The notes under the pieces: model-generated
Seen by the model: the letters and a program-made list of their open reading frames with translations, nothing else
Told to the model about the DNA's origin: nothing
Databases searched by the model: none
In this document: positions 7,320-16,482 of the stretch, one piece after another
Layout: each line of letters opens with the position of its first letter
Numbering within the stretch: the stretch's first letter is position 1
Translations under genes and position numbers: made by a program
Assembly: GCF_014192155.1 (NCBI RefSeq)
Contig: NZ_JACHXO010000002.1
Span: 434,001 to 498,000 of the forward strand
Length of the DNA: 64,000 nt
Source of the DNA: Roseateles terrae
GTDB taxonomy: Bacteria; Pseudomonadota; Gammaproteobacteria; Burkholderiales; Burkholderiaceae_C
Direction: 5' to 3'

Positions 7320-8531
7320 TGTATTGACCCAGTGAAAACCTGCTCAGGTGTTACCGTTGAGAGGAAGACACCATGAGTACGTTGATGGACGAAGAAATCA
7401 AGCGCTGGATGGCCAAGCGTAAGACGGCGTTGGTGCTGGAGATCATCCAGGGCAAGACCAGCGTTTCCGAGGCCAGCCGAACCTACGACCTGCCGCCCTC
7501 AGAGATTGAGAGCTGGGTGGAAGACGGTCGCAAGGGGATGGAGAACGCCTTGAAAGCCAACCCGCAGGACGTTCGCGAGCAATACGAGCGCCAACTGAAG
7601 ACCTGCAGGAGGCCTACGGTGAAGCGATGCTGGAGCTGCGCGCTAGAAAAAAATTGCAGTCCCTGCTGGGCGAGGACGAGAAGTGATCGAGACGATCCGC
7701 AGGGACTGCAAGCCGACGGCATCACCGTCTCGATCAGCAAGCTGTGCCGGTGGTTCGACGTGCCGCGGCGCAGCGCGTACTACCGCCCCGTCAAGTCCGC
7801 GCCGACGCTGCAGGAGCGCTTCGTTGCCCCGATCAAAGCCATGATTGAGGAGAACCCGTCCTTCGGGTACCGCACCGTGGCGCACCTGCTGGGCTTCAAC
7901 AAGAACACGGTGCAGCGCATCTTCCAGCTCAGGGGCTGGCAGGTACGAAAGCGACCGGTAGGCTTCAGGCCGCGGATTCAGTCACTGCCCTCGGTGGCTA
8001 AGGCGCCCAACGAGCGCTGGGCCACCGACATGTGCCGGGTATGGGCGGGGCGCGATGGCTGGACGACGATGGCGCTGGTCATCGACTGCCACAGCCGGGA
8101 ACTGCTGGGCTGGCATCTGTCGCGCAGCGGGAAGCCCAAGACAGCTGAATCGGCGCTGGAGCTGGCCTTCATCGCGCGCTTCGGAACGCTGGGCCGGGTG
8201 CCGACGCCATTCCTGCTGCGTTCAGACAATGGCTTGGTCTTCACCAGTCGAAACTTCACCGCCCTGGTCAGGAGCTACGGACTGCGACAGGAGTTCATCA
8301 CGCCGCACAGCCCCGAGCAGAACGGCCTGGTCGAGCGGGTGATCCGCACACTCAAGGAGCAGTGCGTGCATCGCTACCGCTTCGAATCGCTGCAGCACGC
8401 CGGCCGCCTGATCGGCGACTGGATCCACTTCCACAACCACCGGCGTCCGCATCAGGCGCTGAATATGAGAACTCCCGCTGAAGCGTTTGCATTAGCGGCC
8501 TGACCTGAGCAGGATTCGCTGGGTCAATACA
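7320..8531 (+). mobile_element. IS3-family insertion sequence, 1212 bp
   Basis: The ends form a near-perfect terminal inverted repeat of 29-30 bp: the left end begins TGTATTGACCCAGTGAAAAC and the right end, read inward, begins TGTATTGACCCAGCGAATCC; both end in TGCTCAGGT. The element carries one transposase gene. The flanking three bases (CTC on the left, ACT on the right) do not match, so no target duplication is visible. This suggests a deletion or recombination at one side after insertion. Confidence 0.92.
7373..8503 (+). CDS. IS3-family transposase, OrfA and OrfB merged in one frame
   Basis: Residues 1-75 are an IS3-type OrfA helix-turn-helix (DUF1153-like, SVSEASRTYDLPPSEIESWV). Residues about 115-376 are an rve-type integrase OrfB, with the DDE residues visible in ATDMCRVW, LLRSDNGLVF and SPEQNGLVERVIRTLKE. 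Between them, residues about 77-114 look unlike either part. In a neighbouring frame (7603-7686) the DNA still encodes the expected OrfA tail LQEAYGEAMLELRARKKLQS, with an A7 slip site at 7647-7653. The fused frame can be explained by single-base losses near 7600 and 7712 combined with the usual -1 shift. A ribosome site GAGAGGAAG precedes the ATG. Activity is uncertain. Confidence 0.85.
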   Translation: MSTLMDEEIKRWMAKRKTALVLEIIQGKTSVSEASRTYDLPPSEIESWVEDGRKGMENALKANPQDVREQYERQLKTCRRPTVKRCWSCALEKNCSPCWARTRSDRDDPQGLQADGITVSISKLCRWFDVPRRSAYYRPVKSAPTLQERFVAPIKAMIEENPSFGYRTVAHLLGFNKNTVQRIFQLRGWQVRKRPVGFRPRIQSLPSVAKAPNERWATDMCRVWAGRDGWTTMALVIDCHSRELLGWHLSRSGKPKTAESALELAFIARFGTLGRVPTPFLLRSDNGLVFTSRNFTALVRSYGLRQEFITPHSPEQNGLVERVIRTLKEQCVHRYRFESLQHAGRLIGDWIHFHNHRRPHQALNMRTPAEAFALAA

Positions 8532-8532
8532 A

Positions 8533-8697
8533 CTGGCTGACCAGTACAACGAGTACCGACCGAATGACGCGCTGGGTGGGATGCCGCCCAAGCAGTTCAT
8601 GCCCCAATTCATCATCAGCGGCGGACTTTGGAAATCAACTGTCTGCTTGGCAGGGGAGCTTACGGGTGGATGTCGTGCTACCGAATCAATCGAGTGA
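8533..8697 (+). pseudogene. C-terminal remnant of a second IS3-type transposase
   Basis: Directly after the right end of the insertion sequence the frame reads LADQYNEYRPNDALGGMPPK, the conserved C-terminus of IS3-group OrfB proteins (usual form YNEYRPH.SLGG.PP). Nothing upstream of 8533 belongs to it, because the first element abuts it. It then runs through unrelated residues to a stop at 8697. It is a fragment of an older element into or beside which the first one inserted. Confidence 0.75.
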
Positions 8698-9016
8698 GTT
8701 CGAATTACCTACTTGTTCAACTTGCAGGAACCGTTATCGAAAATTTCAAAGAGAAGCAGTGTGCCATTTGGATACGCCGTTGGCATCGTCCGAACCAAAA
8801 TTTACGAGGTTGCGCGCCAATATAGGTAGCGATAAACCAGTGCGCCTCCCGCAGATGGTGTTGGAGGACTAGGCGCATCAAGCGTTGCGCCTCCGTCAGC
8901 GGCTCGCCCAATCGACGGGCGCGAATCGCAGTTTAAACTCATGTGCGCTGGTGCCAACGTGGGAAAGCCTTCACCGCGGGGCGGAACCCCGAATACTTAC
9001 CTACATCTACTTGAGA
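8698..9016. other. Gene-free stretch in the accessory region
   Basis: About 320 bp with lower GC than the core genes and no open frame I can support on either strand. A GC-rich inverted sequence CGGGGCGGAACCCCG near 8977 could be a small hairpin. It lies downstream of the secreted-protein operon and may carry its 3' untranslated end. Confidence 0.4.
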
Positions 9017-9574
9017 TTAATCCTCAACCGAAGTCAGTAACGGCAGGACACTCGTCGCAAAGAGCTTTTTGATGTCCTTGAAAGGAACCCCCTGCGGTGT
9101 GACGTATAACGCCGCCATAAAGCTTACACCTCCACCGCCTTGCACCGCATAGCCTTCAATCGTGTAAGAGCCTAAGGGCAGCTTCGGTTTTTGAAATACT
9201 GCTGAACCAGACATTGAATACTGATTTACAGAAACCATCTTATCCACCACGATAGTCATGTTCCCCAATAATATATTTCCCGGTTGAATCTTGATCGGAA
9301 ATGTTAGTGTTGGCACACCGGGCAAACACACATTCTGCTTTTTGAGCGGATTCACGAACAAATAGTAACTAACCCCGATTGGAGCGGTACTCTCGGGAGA
9401 CCATGAAGTTGACCCGGGATGATCTCCGTTGGCAGCTTGACCAGCCGCCAATGACATATTATAGGAGCAGCCATTCGGAACAGCATCCGTGCCTGCTGCG
9501 CTAGCTGACTCGAGACATAGCAGCAGGGCGAAAATGGCGAAATCGGTGATCTTTCCGAATTGAATGACTTGCAT
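9017..9574 (-). CDS. Predicted secreted protein of unknown function
   Basis: I do not recognise this 185-residue protein. Residues 1-26 look like a signal peptide with a hydrophobic core (FAIFALLLCLES) and cleavage after ASA. The mature part contains two cysteines (in NGCSYNM and NVCLPG), a beta-rich middle and an amphipathic C-terminus. An AAGGGG-like ribosome site precedes ATG 9574. The gene lies 10 bp after the second secreted-protein gene, so the two form an operon. GC is clearly lower than in neighbouring core genes (AT-rich codons such as TTA, AAT and ATA), which suggests acquisition by transfer. It is inside the tRNA-Ser-bounded island. Confidence 0.7.
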   Translation of the reverse strand: MQVIQFGKITDFAIFALLLCLESASAAGTDAVPNGCSYNMSLAAGQAANGDHPGSTSWSPESTAPIGVSYYLFVNPLKKQNVCLPGVPTLTFPIKIQPGNILLGNMTIVVDKMVSVNQYSMSGSAVFQKPKLPLGSYTIEGYAVQGGGGVSFMAALYVTPQGVPFKDIKKLFATSVLPLLTSVED

Positions 9575-9584
9575 TCCACGCCCC

Positions 9585-9914
9585 TTAATTTATTGCGATA
9601 TCGTACAGCTTACATTCACCAAAAACACGCGGCTCTGCATCATCTACGCGTACCGTAACGCTTTTCCCCAAAGCAAAAGCGGTGAGTACTGTTGCATAGG
9701 TGCTCCTGCCGATCGGAGTTGACAGGTCCACCCAAGCACGACTTCCACAATTTCCGCCGAATGGACCTACATAAAACACTGCCACGCCGCTTTCAACTCG
9801 TGGAGTCACTACCGGCCCCGTCGCCACATAGAGCGATGCAAAGCTAAGACCAGGCATGACCATTGCGGATACCATCAAGGTAACGCGAAGAAGACGAAGG
9901 TTTCTCGATTTCAT
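9585..9914 (-). CDS. Small predicted secreted protein of unknown function
   Basis: The 109-residue product begins with a clear signal peptide (MKSRNLRLLRVTLMVSAMVM, cleavage after SFA at about residue 26). The mature 83 residues carry exactly two cysteines, C56 and C101, which could form a disulfide. The arrangement (NCGSRAWVDL, TVLTAFALGKSVTVRV, ECKLYDIAI) recalls small secreted beta proteins found singly in proteobacterial accessory regions, perhaps of the SubB-like toxin-subunit type, but that is only a resemblance. It is the first gene of a two-gene operon and has lower GC than the core genes. Confidence 0.7.
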   Translation of the reverse strand: MKSRNLRLLRVTLMVSAMVMPGLSFASLYVATGPVVTPRVESGVAVFYVGPFGGNCGSRAWVDLSTPIGRSTYATVLTAFALGKSVTVRVDDAEPRVFGECKLYDIAIN

Positions 9915-10066
9915 TTAGCTTTTCACCAGTGTTAAGAGAATGCACGCCACCTTACCAGAAAACCGTACCTGTATTCAATCTTGCAGTACGCGACTCTATA
10001 AGCAAGGCGTTTCAAAACTGGCTGGAGCTCGTCAACAACGCACCCCGGGACACTAAAGGTCAAAAG

Positions 10067-10182
10067 CAAAAAGCCAGTCTCTCGACTGGCTTTTTGCGGC
10101 CCGGATGACTCCGGACAATTTGGCGGGAAGGGGGGGATTCGAACCCCCGGTAGGGGTTCGCCCTACGCCTGATTTCGAGTCA
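10067..10182. repeat. Right direct repeat: intact tRNA-Ser side
   Basis: This 116 bp is the partner of 7075-7189 and contains the terminator and the 3' part of the intact tRNA-Ser. About 2.9 kb lies between the two copies. The intact copy presumably represents the original locus and the other a duplicated target. Confidence 0.85.
10068..10095 (-). terminator. Rho-independent terminator of tRNA-Ser
   Basis: Stem AAAAAGCCAGTC/GACTGGCTTTTT with a four-base loop (GAGA on the transcribed minus strand), about 25 bp downstream of the tRNA-Ser 3' end, and T-rich on the transcribed strand. Confidence 0.85.
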
Positions 10183-10211
10183 GGTACATTCAACCACTCT
10201 GCCACCTTCCC
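10121..10211 (-). tRNA. tRNA-Ser (anticodon CGA)
   Basis: The minus strand folds as a class II tRNA of 91 nt: acceptor GGGAAGG with CCTTCCC, an anticodon stem CCTGA/TCAGG with loop CTCGAAA (anticodon CGA), a long variable arm, T arm GGTTCGAATCC and encoded CCA. It reads the UCG codon. The seryl-tRNA synthetase gene follows about 200 bp upstream on the same strand. Confidence 0.97.
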
Positions 10212-10276
10212 TGATTCGGTGACACACCCCTTGCGGAGTGTTTGCGTCTCGCGGGTTGACTGCGAGAAAGACCAAG

Positions 10277-10306
10277 AGTGTAGCAGCGTTTTCAGGCCCC
10301 GAACAA
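10277..10306 (-). promoter_or_regulatory. Predicted promoter of tRNA-Ser
   Basis: On the minus strand a -35 TTGTTC (10301-10306) and -10 TACACT (10277-10282) are separated by 18 bp. They lie about 65 bp upstream of the tRNA 5' end and downstream of the serS stop. Consensus match only. Confidence 0.45.
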
Positions 10307-10419
10307 GTTTCAGCGCGCGATTGTGCGAACTCGTTCTGTCCACATTCAACACCGCCGCAGCCGTCGCACGGCCCCGGGCTTTCAAACCGCAGTGCCCGGG
10401 CTTCGCCGACCTAACAGGC

Positions 10420-11802
<1,383 letters not shown>

Positions 11803-11831
11803 TCAGCGTCCGCCGCAGCAGCCAACAGCGA

Positions 11832-12800
11832 TCAAGATCGTTCGCTGGTGACCTCGGCCATGGACTTGTCGCCCAGGCCCATCGGCAGCGGGAAGCGCAC
11901 ATGCTCTTCCACGCCCGGCAGCTTGCGCACGGTGGTGGCGCCCAGTTGACGCAACCGGTCGATGACGGCCTGCACCAGCACGTCCGGGGCCGAGGCGCCG
12001 GCCGTCAGCCCCACCTGGCTGCGGCCGTCCAGCCATTCGGCCTTCAGGTCTTCGGCCGCATCCACCATGTAGGCGGGCGTGCCCAGGCGCTCCGCCAGCT
12101 CGCGCAGGCGGTTGCTGTTGGAGCTGGTGGGGCTGCCCACCACGATCATCACGTCCACCTGCGGCGCCAGCACCTTGACCGCATCCTGGCGGTTCTGGGT
12201 GGCGTAGCAGATGTCCTGTTTCTTGGGCTCGCGCACCAGCGGGAAATGACGCTTCACCGCCAGCAGGATCTCCGCGGCATCGTCCACGCTCAAGGTCGTC
12301 TGGGTGACCACCGCCACGCGCGACGGATCCTTCACCTGCACATGCGGCACATCCGAGGCTTCCTCCACCAGATAGATGCCGTCCCGCAGCTGGCCCATGG
12401 TCCCTTCCACTTCGGGATGGCCCTTGTGGCCGATCATGATGAACTCATAACCCTCCCGGTGCAGCTTGGCCACCTCCACATGCACCTTGGTGACCAGCGG
12501 ACAGGTGGCATCGAACACCTGGAAGCCGCGATCCGCCGCTTCCTGACGCACCGCCTGGCTCACACCGTGGGCGGAGAACACCAGCGTCGCGCCGGGAGGC
12601 ACGTCCGCGAGGTCTTCGATGAAGATGGCGCCCTTGGCCTTGAGGTCGTTCACCACATAGGTGTTGTGCACGATCTCGTGACGCACGTAGATGGGAGCGC
12701 CGAACTTCTTCAGCGCCCGCTCGACGATCTCGATGGCCCGGTCCACCCCCGCGCAGAAGCCGCGCGGTTCAGCCAGGATGATGTCCTTGTTCAACTGCAT
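11832..12800 (-). CDS. ispH: 4-hydroxy-3-methylbut-2-enyl diphosphate reductase
   Basis: IspH (LytB) is the last enzyme of the MEP pathway and reduces HMBPP to IPP and DMAPP with a 4Fe-4S cluster. The three cluster cysteines are C16 ([10 protein letters not shown]), C100 ([11 protein letters not shown]) and C198 (ICYATQNRQ). I start at ATG 12800 because GGAG lies 7 nt upstream and the family begins MQ; a GTG at 12815, overlapping the fkpB stop, is an alternative that adds five residues. The product is 322 residues, as usual. It forms an operon with fkpB upstream, the same pairing as in E. coli. Confidence 0.97.
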   Translation of the reverse strand: MQLNKDIILAEPRGFCAGVDRAIEIVERALKKFGAPIYVRHEIVHNTYVVNDLKAKGAIFIEDLADVPPGATLVFSAHGVSQAVRQEAADRGFQVFDATCPLVTKVHVEVAKLHREGYEFIMIGHKGHPEVEGTMGQLRDGIYLVEEASDVPHVQVKDPSRVAVVTQTTLSVDDAAEILLAVKRHFPLVREPKKQDICYATQNRQDAVKVLAPQVDVMIVVGSPTSSNSNRLRELAERLGTPAYMVDAAEDLKAEWLDGRSQVGLTAGASAPDVLVQAVIDRLRQLGATTVRKLPGVEEHVRFPLPMGLGDKSMAEVTSERS

Positions 12801-12811
12801 GTCCGCTCCGC

Positions 12812-13255
12812 TCACAACACACCAATCAGTTGCACTTCAAAGCTCACCGGCTGCCCGGCCAGCGGATGGTTGAAGTCGAACAGCAGCCAATCCGCGCCCA
12901 CTTCCCGCACCACGCCTGCGTACTGGCCCTGGCCATCCGGGGTCGGAAACTGCACCACATCCCCCACCTGGTACACCTCCGAGGGGTCGCCCAGCTCGCG
13001 CATCAGGCTGAGCTTCACCCGCTGCATCATCTCCGGATTGCGATCACCGAAGGCCTCGCCCGGGCCCAGTTCCAGCACGGTGCGGCTGCCTTCCGCCAGC
13101 CCGATCAGGCGGGCTTCGATCGCGGGCGCGAGCTCGCCGGTCCCCAGCGACAGCGTGGCCGGCTTGTCGTTGAAGGTGTTGATCACGTCCTGGCCATCCG
13201 GGCCGGTGAGCCGGTAATGCAGGGTCAGGAACGATCCAGGTTGGACGAGGTTCAC
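12812..13255 (-). CDS. fkpB: FKBP-type peptidyl-prolyl isomerase, SlpA/FkpB type
   Basis: A 147-residue cytosolic FKBP with the SlpA arrangement: a short FKBP core interrupted by an insert-in-flap domain (about residues 70-125). It begins [19 protein letters not shown] and has [14 protein letters not shown]-type active-site surroundings. SlpA proteins act as folding chaperones and prolyl isomerases. It is immediately upstream of ispH, and the stop TGA overlaps the alternative ispH GTG. It diverges from radC with a 73 bp gap that must hold both promoters. Confidence 0.93.
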   Translation of the reverse strand: MNLVQPGSFLTLHYRLTGPDGQDVINTFNDKPATLSLGTGELAPAIEARLIGLAEGSRTVLELGPGEAFGDRNPEMMQRVKLSLMRELGDPSEVYQVGDVVQFPTPDGQGQYAGVVREVGADWLLFDFNHPLAGQPVSFEVQLIGVL

Positions 13256-13328
13256 AAGTCAGGGGTATTTTGGGAATCGAAGCCGGATTTTAGGCTTGAG
13301 CGCTGCCCAACTCCCGAGAGCGCTTCAG

Positions 13329-14003
13329 ATGACCCTCGCCAGCCTGCCCCTCGACGCCCGTCCGCGCGAAAAACTGTTGTCCCGCGGCCCCGAAACCCTG
13401 TGCGACAGCGAACTGCTGGCCGTGCTGCTGCGCACCGGCCTGCCCGGCCAATCCGTGCTGGCACTGGCGCGGGAGCTGCTGGACCGCTTCAACGGACTGG
13501 CGGGCCTGCTCCGCGCTGATCCGAAGGACCTCGGCGAGCTGCGCGGCGTGGGGCCCGCCAAGCAGGCCATGCTGGCCGCCGTCATGGAGCTCGCCCGCCG
13601 CGGCCTGCGCGAAGGCCTGTCCGACCAGCCGGTGTTCGAATCGGTGGACGCGGTGCGCACCTACCTGCGTTTGCAGCTCGACGCCCTGCCCCACGAGTGC
13701 TTCGCCGTGATGTTTCTGGATGTCCGCCACCGCCTCATCCGCATGGATAACATGTTCCGGGGTACCCTATCCCATACCATTGCGTATCCCCGCGAAGTGG
13801 TGAAGCGCGCGCTGGCCCTGGAGGCCGCGGCGGTGATCCTGGCGCACAACCATCCGTCCGGCCATGCCCAGCCGTCCGAGGCCGACATCCGGCTCACCCG
13901 GACGCTCAAGGAAGCCTTGGCCCTGGTGGAGGTGTCGGTGCTGGACCACTTTGTGGTTGGCGCGGGGCACGCTGTCTCCATGGCCGAATTGGGTTTGTTG
14001 TGA
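13329..14003 (+). CDS. radC: RadC family JAB-domain protein
   Basis: The 224-residue protein has an N-terminal helix-hairpin-helix part (residues about 10-95, [13 protein letters not shown]) and a C-terminal JAB/MPN metalloprotease-like domain with [17 protein letters not shown] (JAMM motif, His-x-His and Asp). RadC homologues are widely conserved, but the role in DNA repair is disputed. I start at ATG 13329 ([16 protein letters not shown]), which matches the family N-terminus better than an upstream TTG at 13296. It overlaps the following Smr gene by 4 bp. Confidence 0.95.
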   Translation: MTLASLPLDARPREKLLSRGPETLCDSELLAVLLRTGLPGQSVLALARELLDRFNGLAGLLRADPKDLGELRGVGPAKQAMLAAVMELARRGLREGLSDQPVFESVDAVRTYLRLQLDALPHECFAVMFLDVRHRLIRMDNMFRGTLSHTIAYPREVVKRALALEAAAVILAHNHPSGHAQPSEADIRLTRTLKEALALVEVSVLDHFVVGAGHAVSMAELGLL

Positions 14004-14641
14004 ATGATCGCCTGCGCAGCCTGCAAGACCTGCAGACCCTGCACCGAGAACTTCGGATCCGCCAGCGGGCGGAAGAAGAGCGTCGCGAACGCGAGGCGGC
14101 GCAGGCGCGTCTGCGCGAGCAGGAAGCTCGCATCTTTGAGCTGACCGTCGGGACGGTGGTGAAGATGCCGGAGGCCAATCGCGTGCTGCTGCAGCCCGGC
14201 CGGCCGTCACCGGAACCGCTGCAGCGGATGCTGGACGAGCAGGCGGCCTGGAAGCAGGCTCTGTCGGACGACTTTGATGTCGATTCGCTGCTGGAGACCG
14301 ACGAAACCCTGTCCTTCCGCCGCCCCGAGATCACCCAGGAGTCGGTGCGCAAGCTGCGCCGTGGGCATTGGGCGCTGCAGGGCCAGATCGACCTGCACGG
14401 CCTGCGCCGTGATCAGGCCCGCGAGGCCCTGGGCCAGTTCATCCACGACAGCGCCCGCCGCGGCCTGCGCTGTGTGCGGGTGGTCCATGGCAAGGGCAAC
14501 GGCTCCCCGGGTCGTGAGCCGGTGCTGAAGGCGCGTGTGCGGCGCTGGCTGGTGCAGAAGCAGGAGGTGCTGGCCTTTGTCCAGGCCCGCGCCAGCGATG
14601 GCGGCAGCGGCGCCCTCATGGTGCTGCTCAACGCGACCTGA
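14000..14641 (+). CDS. Smr domain protein
   Basis: A 213-residue protein with a charged helical N-terminus ([19 protein letters not shown], likely coiled coil) and a C-terminal Smr domain from about residue 130. The domain motifs are [18 protein letters not shown] and [13 protein letters not shown]. Stand-alone Smr proteins are nucleic-acid endonucleases or RNA-binding factors; some act on collided ribosome complexes. It starts with GTG overlapping the radC stop (GTGA), so the two are translationally coupled. Confidence 0.93.
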   Translation: MNDRLRSLQDLQTLHRELRIRQRAEEERREREAAQARLREQEARIFELTVGTVVKMPEANRVLLQPGRPSPEPLQRMLDEQAAWKQALSDDFDVDSLLETDETLSFRRPEITQESVRKLRRGHWALQGQIDLHGLRRDQAREALGQFIHDSARRGLRCVRVVHGKGNGSPGREPVLKARVRRWLVQKQEVLAFVQARASDGGSGALMVLLNAT

Positions 14642-14750
14642 CCCCAGAACGTTCCCCCGGGTTTTCGCGCGTTGTTTTGATGCCTGCACGCGCAGGAATT
14701 GCATTGACGGTCCCTCGGCAAGCCCCTAGTCTGGGCCCACGCCGGCGTTG

Positions 14751-14772
14751 TTGACATCTATTCTCAATTACG
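14751..14772 (+). promoter_or_regulatory. Possible promoter with Fur-box-like sequence
   Basis: TTGACA at 14751 looks like a -35 element, and the following AT-rich run TCTATTCTCAATTA resembles half of a Fur box (ATTGAGAATAGA on the other strand). It sits about 40 bp upstream of a TonB-like gene, where iron control would make sense. Weak, from appearance only. Confidence 0.25.
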
Positions 14773-14802
14773 TAGCCATCGTTTCGATGGGGAGGGATTC
14801 GC

Positions 14803-15483
14803 ATGCCTTCAGCAACCGTTCGCCCCTGGGGCGCCGCCGGTCACACCCGCAGCGCCGGCTTGATTCTGGTCGGTCTTGTGCACGTGGCCATGGTGGCCGC
14901 GCTGGTGGAAGGTTTTCGGCGCCATGCCGCGCCCAAGCCACCACCGCTGACCCAGGTGCAGATGGACGTCGCCCGCACGCCACCACCGCCGACGCCCACC
15001 GTGGACGTATTGCCTCAGCCGCCCTTGGCATCGATCACGCCTCGGCTGGTGGAGGTCCCGGACGTTTCGGTCGTCACCCCTTTGGTGAACCCTCAGCCCC
15101 CGTCCGAGACGGTCACACCCGCTCTGGCTGGCAACGGAGTGCCGGGGGAATCCGCCGGCGCAGGGGTGACAGGCGCGACGGGGCCCGGGGGTACGGGCAG
15201 CGGCACTGCCGCCCGGGAGCCGGTTGCACCGGGGCTGGTCTGTACCTCGATGGGTGCGCCGGACATGCCGGCGGTCCATTGGTCCGGCGAAGCCGTCTTC
15301 CGGGCGGTGGCTGAGGTGCAGGCCGGCCGTGTGGTGGCCGTTGAGATCCGGGCGTTGCAGGGAGGCATGGACGCCCGTACCCGTCGCGCGCTCACGGCAT
15401 CGATCGAGACCGCGCTGCGGCAGCACTACGTCTGCCCCGGCAATCACCGGTTCCAGCAGGACTTCGGATTCCGGGTCGATTAA
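14803..15483 (+). CDS. TonB-like energy transducer protein
   Basis: The 226-residue protein has a basic N-terminus and one transmembrane helix (SAGLILVGLVHVAMVAALVE, residues about 17-36), then a Pro-rich periplasmic stretch (PPPLTQVQMD, PPPPTPTVDV) with a Gly-rich segment. It ends in a folded C-terminal domain (about 150-226) containing FRAVAEVQAGRVVAVEIR and ending FQQDFGFRVD. The plan fits the TonB family, which passes proton-motive energy to outer-membrane receptors. The C-terminal domain is divergent, with two cysteines. No exbB or exbD is adjacent. A strong ribosome site GGGGAGGG precedes the ATG. Confidence 0.75.
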   Translation: MPSATVRPWGAAGHTRSAGLILVGLVHVAMVAALVEGFRRHAAPKPPPLTQVQMDVARTPPPPTPTVDVLPQPPLASITPRLVEVPDVSVVTPLVNPQPPSETVTPALAGNGVPGESAGAGVTGATGPGGTGSGTAAREPVAPGLVCTSMGAPDMPAVHWSGEAVFRAVAEVQAGRVVAVEIRALQGGMDARTRRALTASIETALRQHYVCPGNHRFQQDFGFRVD

Positions 15484-15533
15484 GAAACCCTGGCCCGCGC
15501 ATCCCGCTCGGGCCGCTCACGCGCCCAGTGCCC

Positions 15534-15959
15534 TCAATGCAGGGTCATGCTGACCTGCGGATGGAAGCTGGAGGTGAACACGTGCAGCAGCTGCTCGGGC
15601 CGGAAGGCGCCGACGGCATCCGCGCCCTGCCAGTGGGTGTCAATGGCATGTTCCAGCCCCTTGAGCACGCAGAAGGACATGAACGCTCCCTCGGCCTCCT
15701 CGCTTTCCATGTCCACCAGCTGCAGACGCAGGCAGGCGGAGCGCAGGAATTCCAGCATCAGCCGCGGGTTGGAGGTGTTCGGGCACTGCCCCGCACAGAT
15801 CTCGATGTCCTGACGCGCGTCGTCGGACAGCCACAGCTGGCCGTCTTCGATGCGGACATGGAGCAGGTCGGGATTGGCATCGATGCCGACCACATCGTCG
15901 TCATACGGTTGGAACATCATAGGCTCAACGGTAGACGATGGCGGGGCCGCCGTGTTCAC
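15534..15959 (-). CDS. Hypothetical protein, last gene of the DGC-FlhG-globin operon
   Basis: I do not recognise this 141-residue acidic protein. It has no signal peptide or membrane helix, and mixed alpha/beta character with several cysteines (in IEICAGQCPN, RSACLRLQL, SFCVLKG). The first start is a GTG with a G-rich ribosome site; ATG codons at residues 14-15 are alternatives (MMFQPYDDDVVGIDANPD). It follows the truncated haemoglobin gene by 43 bp on the same strand and is the last gene of the run. Confidence 0.65.
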   Translation of the reverse strand: MNTAAPPSSTVEPMMFQPYDDDVVGIDANPDLLHVRIEDGQLWLSDDARQDIEICAGQCPNTSNPRLMLEFLRSACLRLQLVDMESEEAEGAFMSFCVLKGLEHAIDTHWQGADAVGAFRPEQLLHVFTSSFHPQVSMTLH

Positions 15960-16002
15960 CGCCCCCCCGACGGGAAGGCCGCCCCTGTTAGAAATGCACG
16001 CG

Positions 16003-16461
16003 TCAGAACACCTTGCGGACTGGCGGCGCCTGGTTGACCATCCAGTCGGCGGTGTTGCCGAAGGCGGCGGTGAGCCGCTCCCGCAGGGTGTCTTCCAGGC
16101 CGCATTCGGTCATTGCCTGCTTCATGCAGGCCATCCACTGGTCGCGTTCAACGTGGCCGACGCGGAAGGGCATGTGCCGCGCGCGCAGCCGCGGGTGACC
16201 GAACTTCTCGACGAAGTAGTCGGGCCCGCCCAGCCAGCCGCACAGAAACCAGAAGAGCTTGTCCCGGGACCCGTCCAAAGTGGTCGGATGGACCGAGCGC
16301 AGTTCGGCAAAGCCCGGCTCCAGGTCCATCAGGTCATAAAAACGATCCACCAGGCGTCGCACCGCCTCTTCGCCGCCGACCCACTCGAAGGCGGTCGCCG
16401 GGGACGTCTTGCCGCCTTCGCTCCCACCCTGGCTCTGGCTGTCGCTCTCGCTGTGGCTCAT
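16003..16461 (-). CDS. Group II truncated haemoglobin
   Basis: The 152-residue protein has a Ser/Gly-rich tail (residues 1-25) followed by a 2-on-2 globin. Visible signatures are RFYDLMD in the B/CD region, LFWFLCGWLGGP, GHPRLRARHMPF with H96 as the proximal haem ligand, and ERDQWM with Trp109 at the G8 position typical of group II. These proteins bind O2 or NO and are thought to act in oxygen handling or NO defence. It sits 21 bp downstream of the FlhG-like gene on the same strand, so it is probably co-transcribed with the diguanylate cyclase and ATPase. Confidence 0.95.
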   Translation of the reverse strand: MSHSESDSQSQGGSEGGKTSPATAFEWVGGEEAVRRLVDRFYDLMDLEPGFAELRSVHPTTLDGSRDKLFWFLCGWLGGPDYFVEKFGHPRLRARHMPFRVGHVERDQWMACMKQAMTECGLEDTLRERLTAAFGNTADWMVNQAPPVRKVF

Positions 16462-16482
16462 CTCAGGTCGCGCCCTCTTCCG

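Noticed and set aside
8717-8911. Small minus-strand open frame in the island
   Set aside because: No ribosome site, no domain, and the region looks non-coding.
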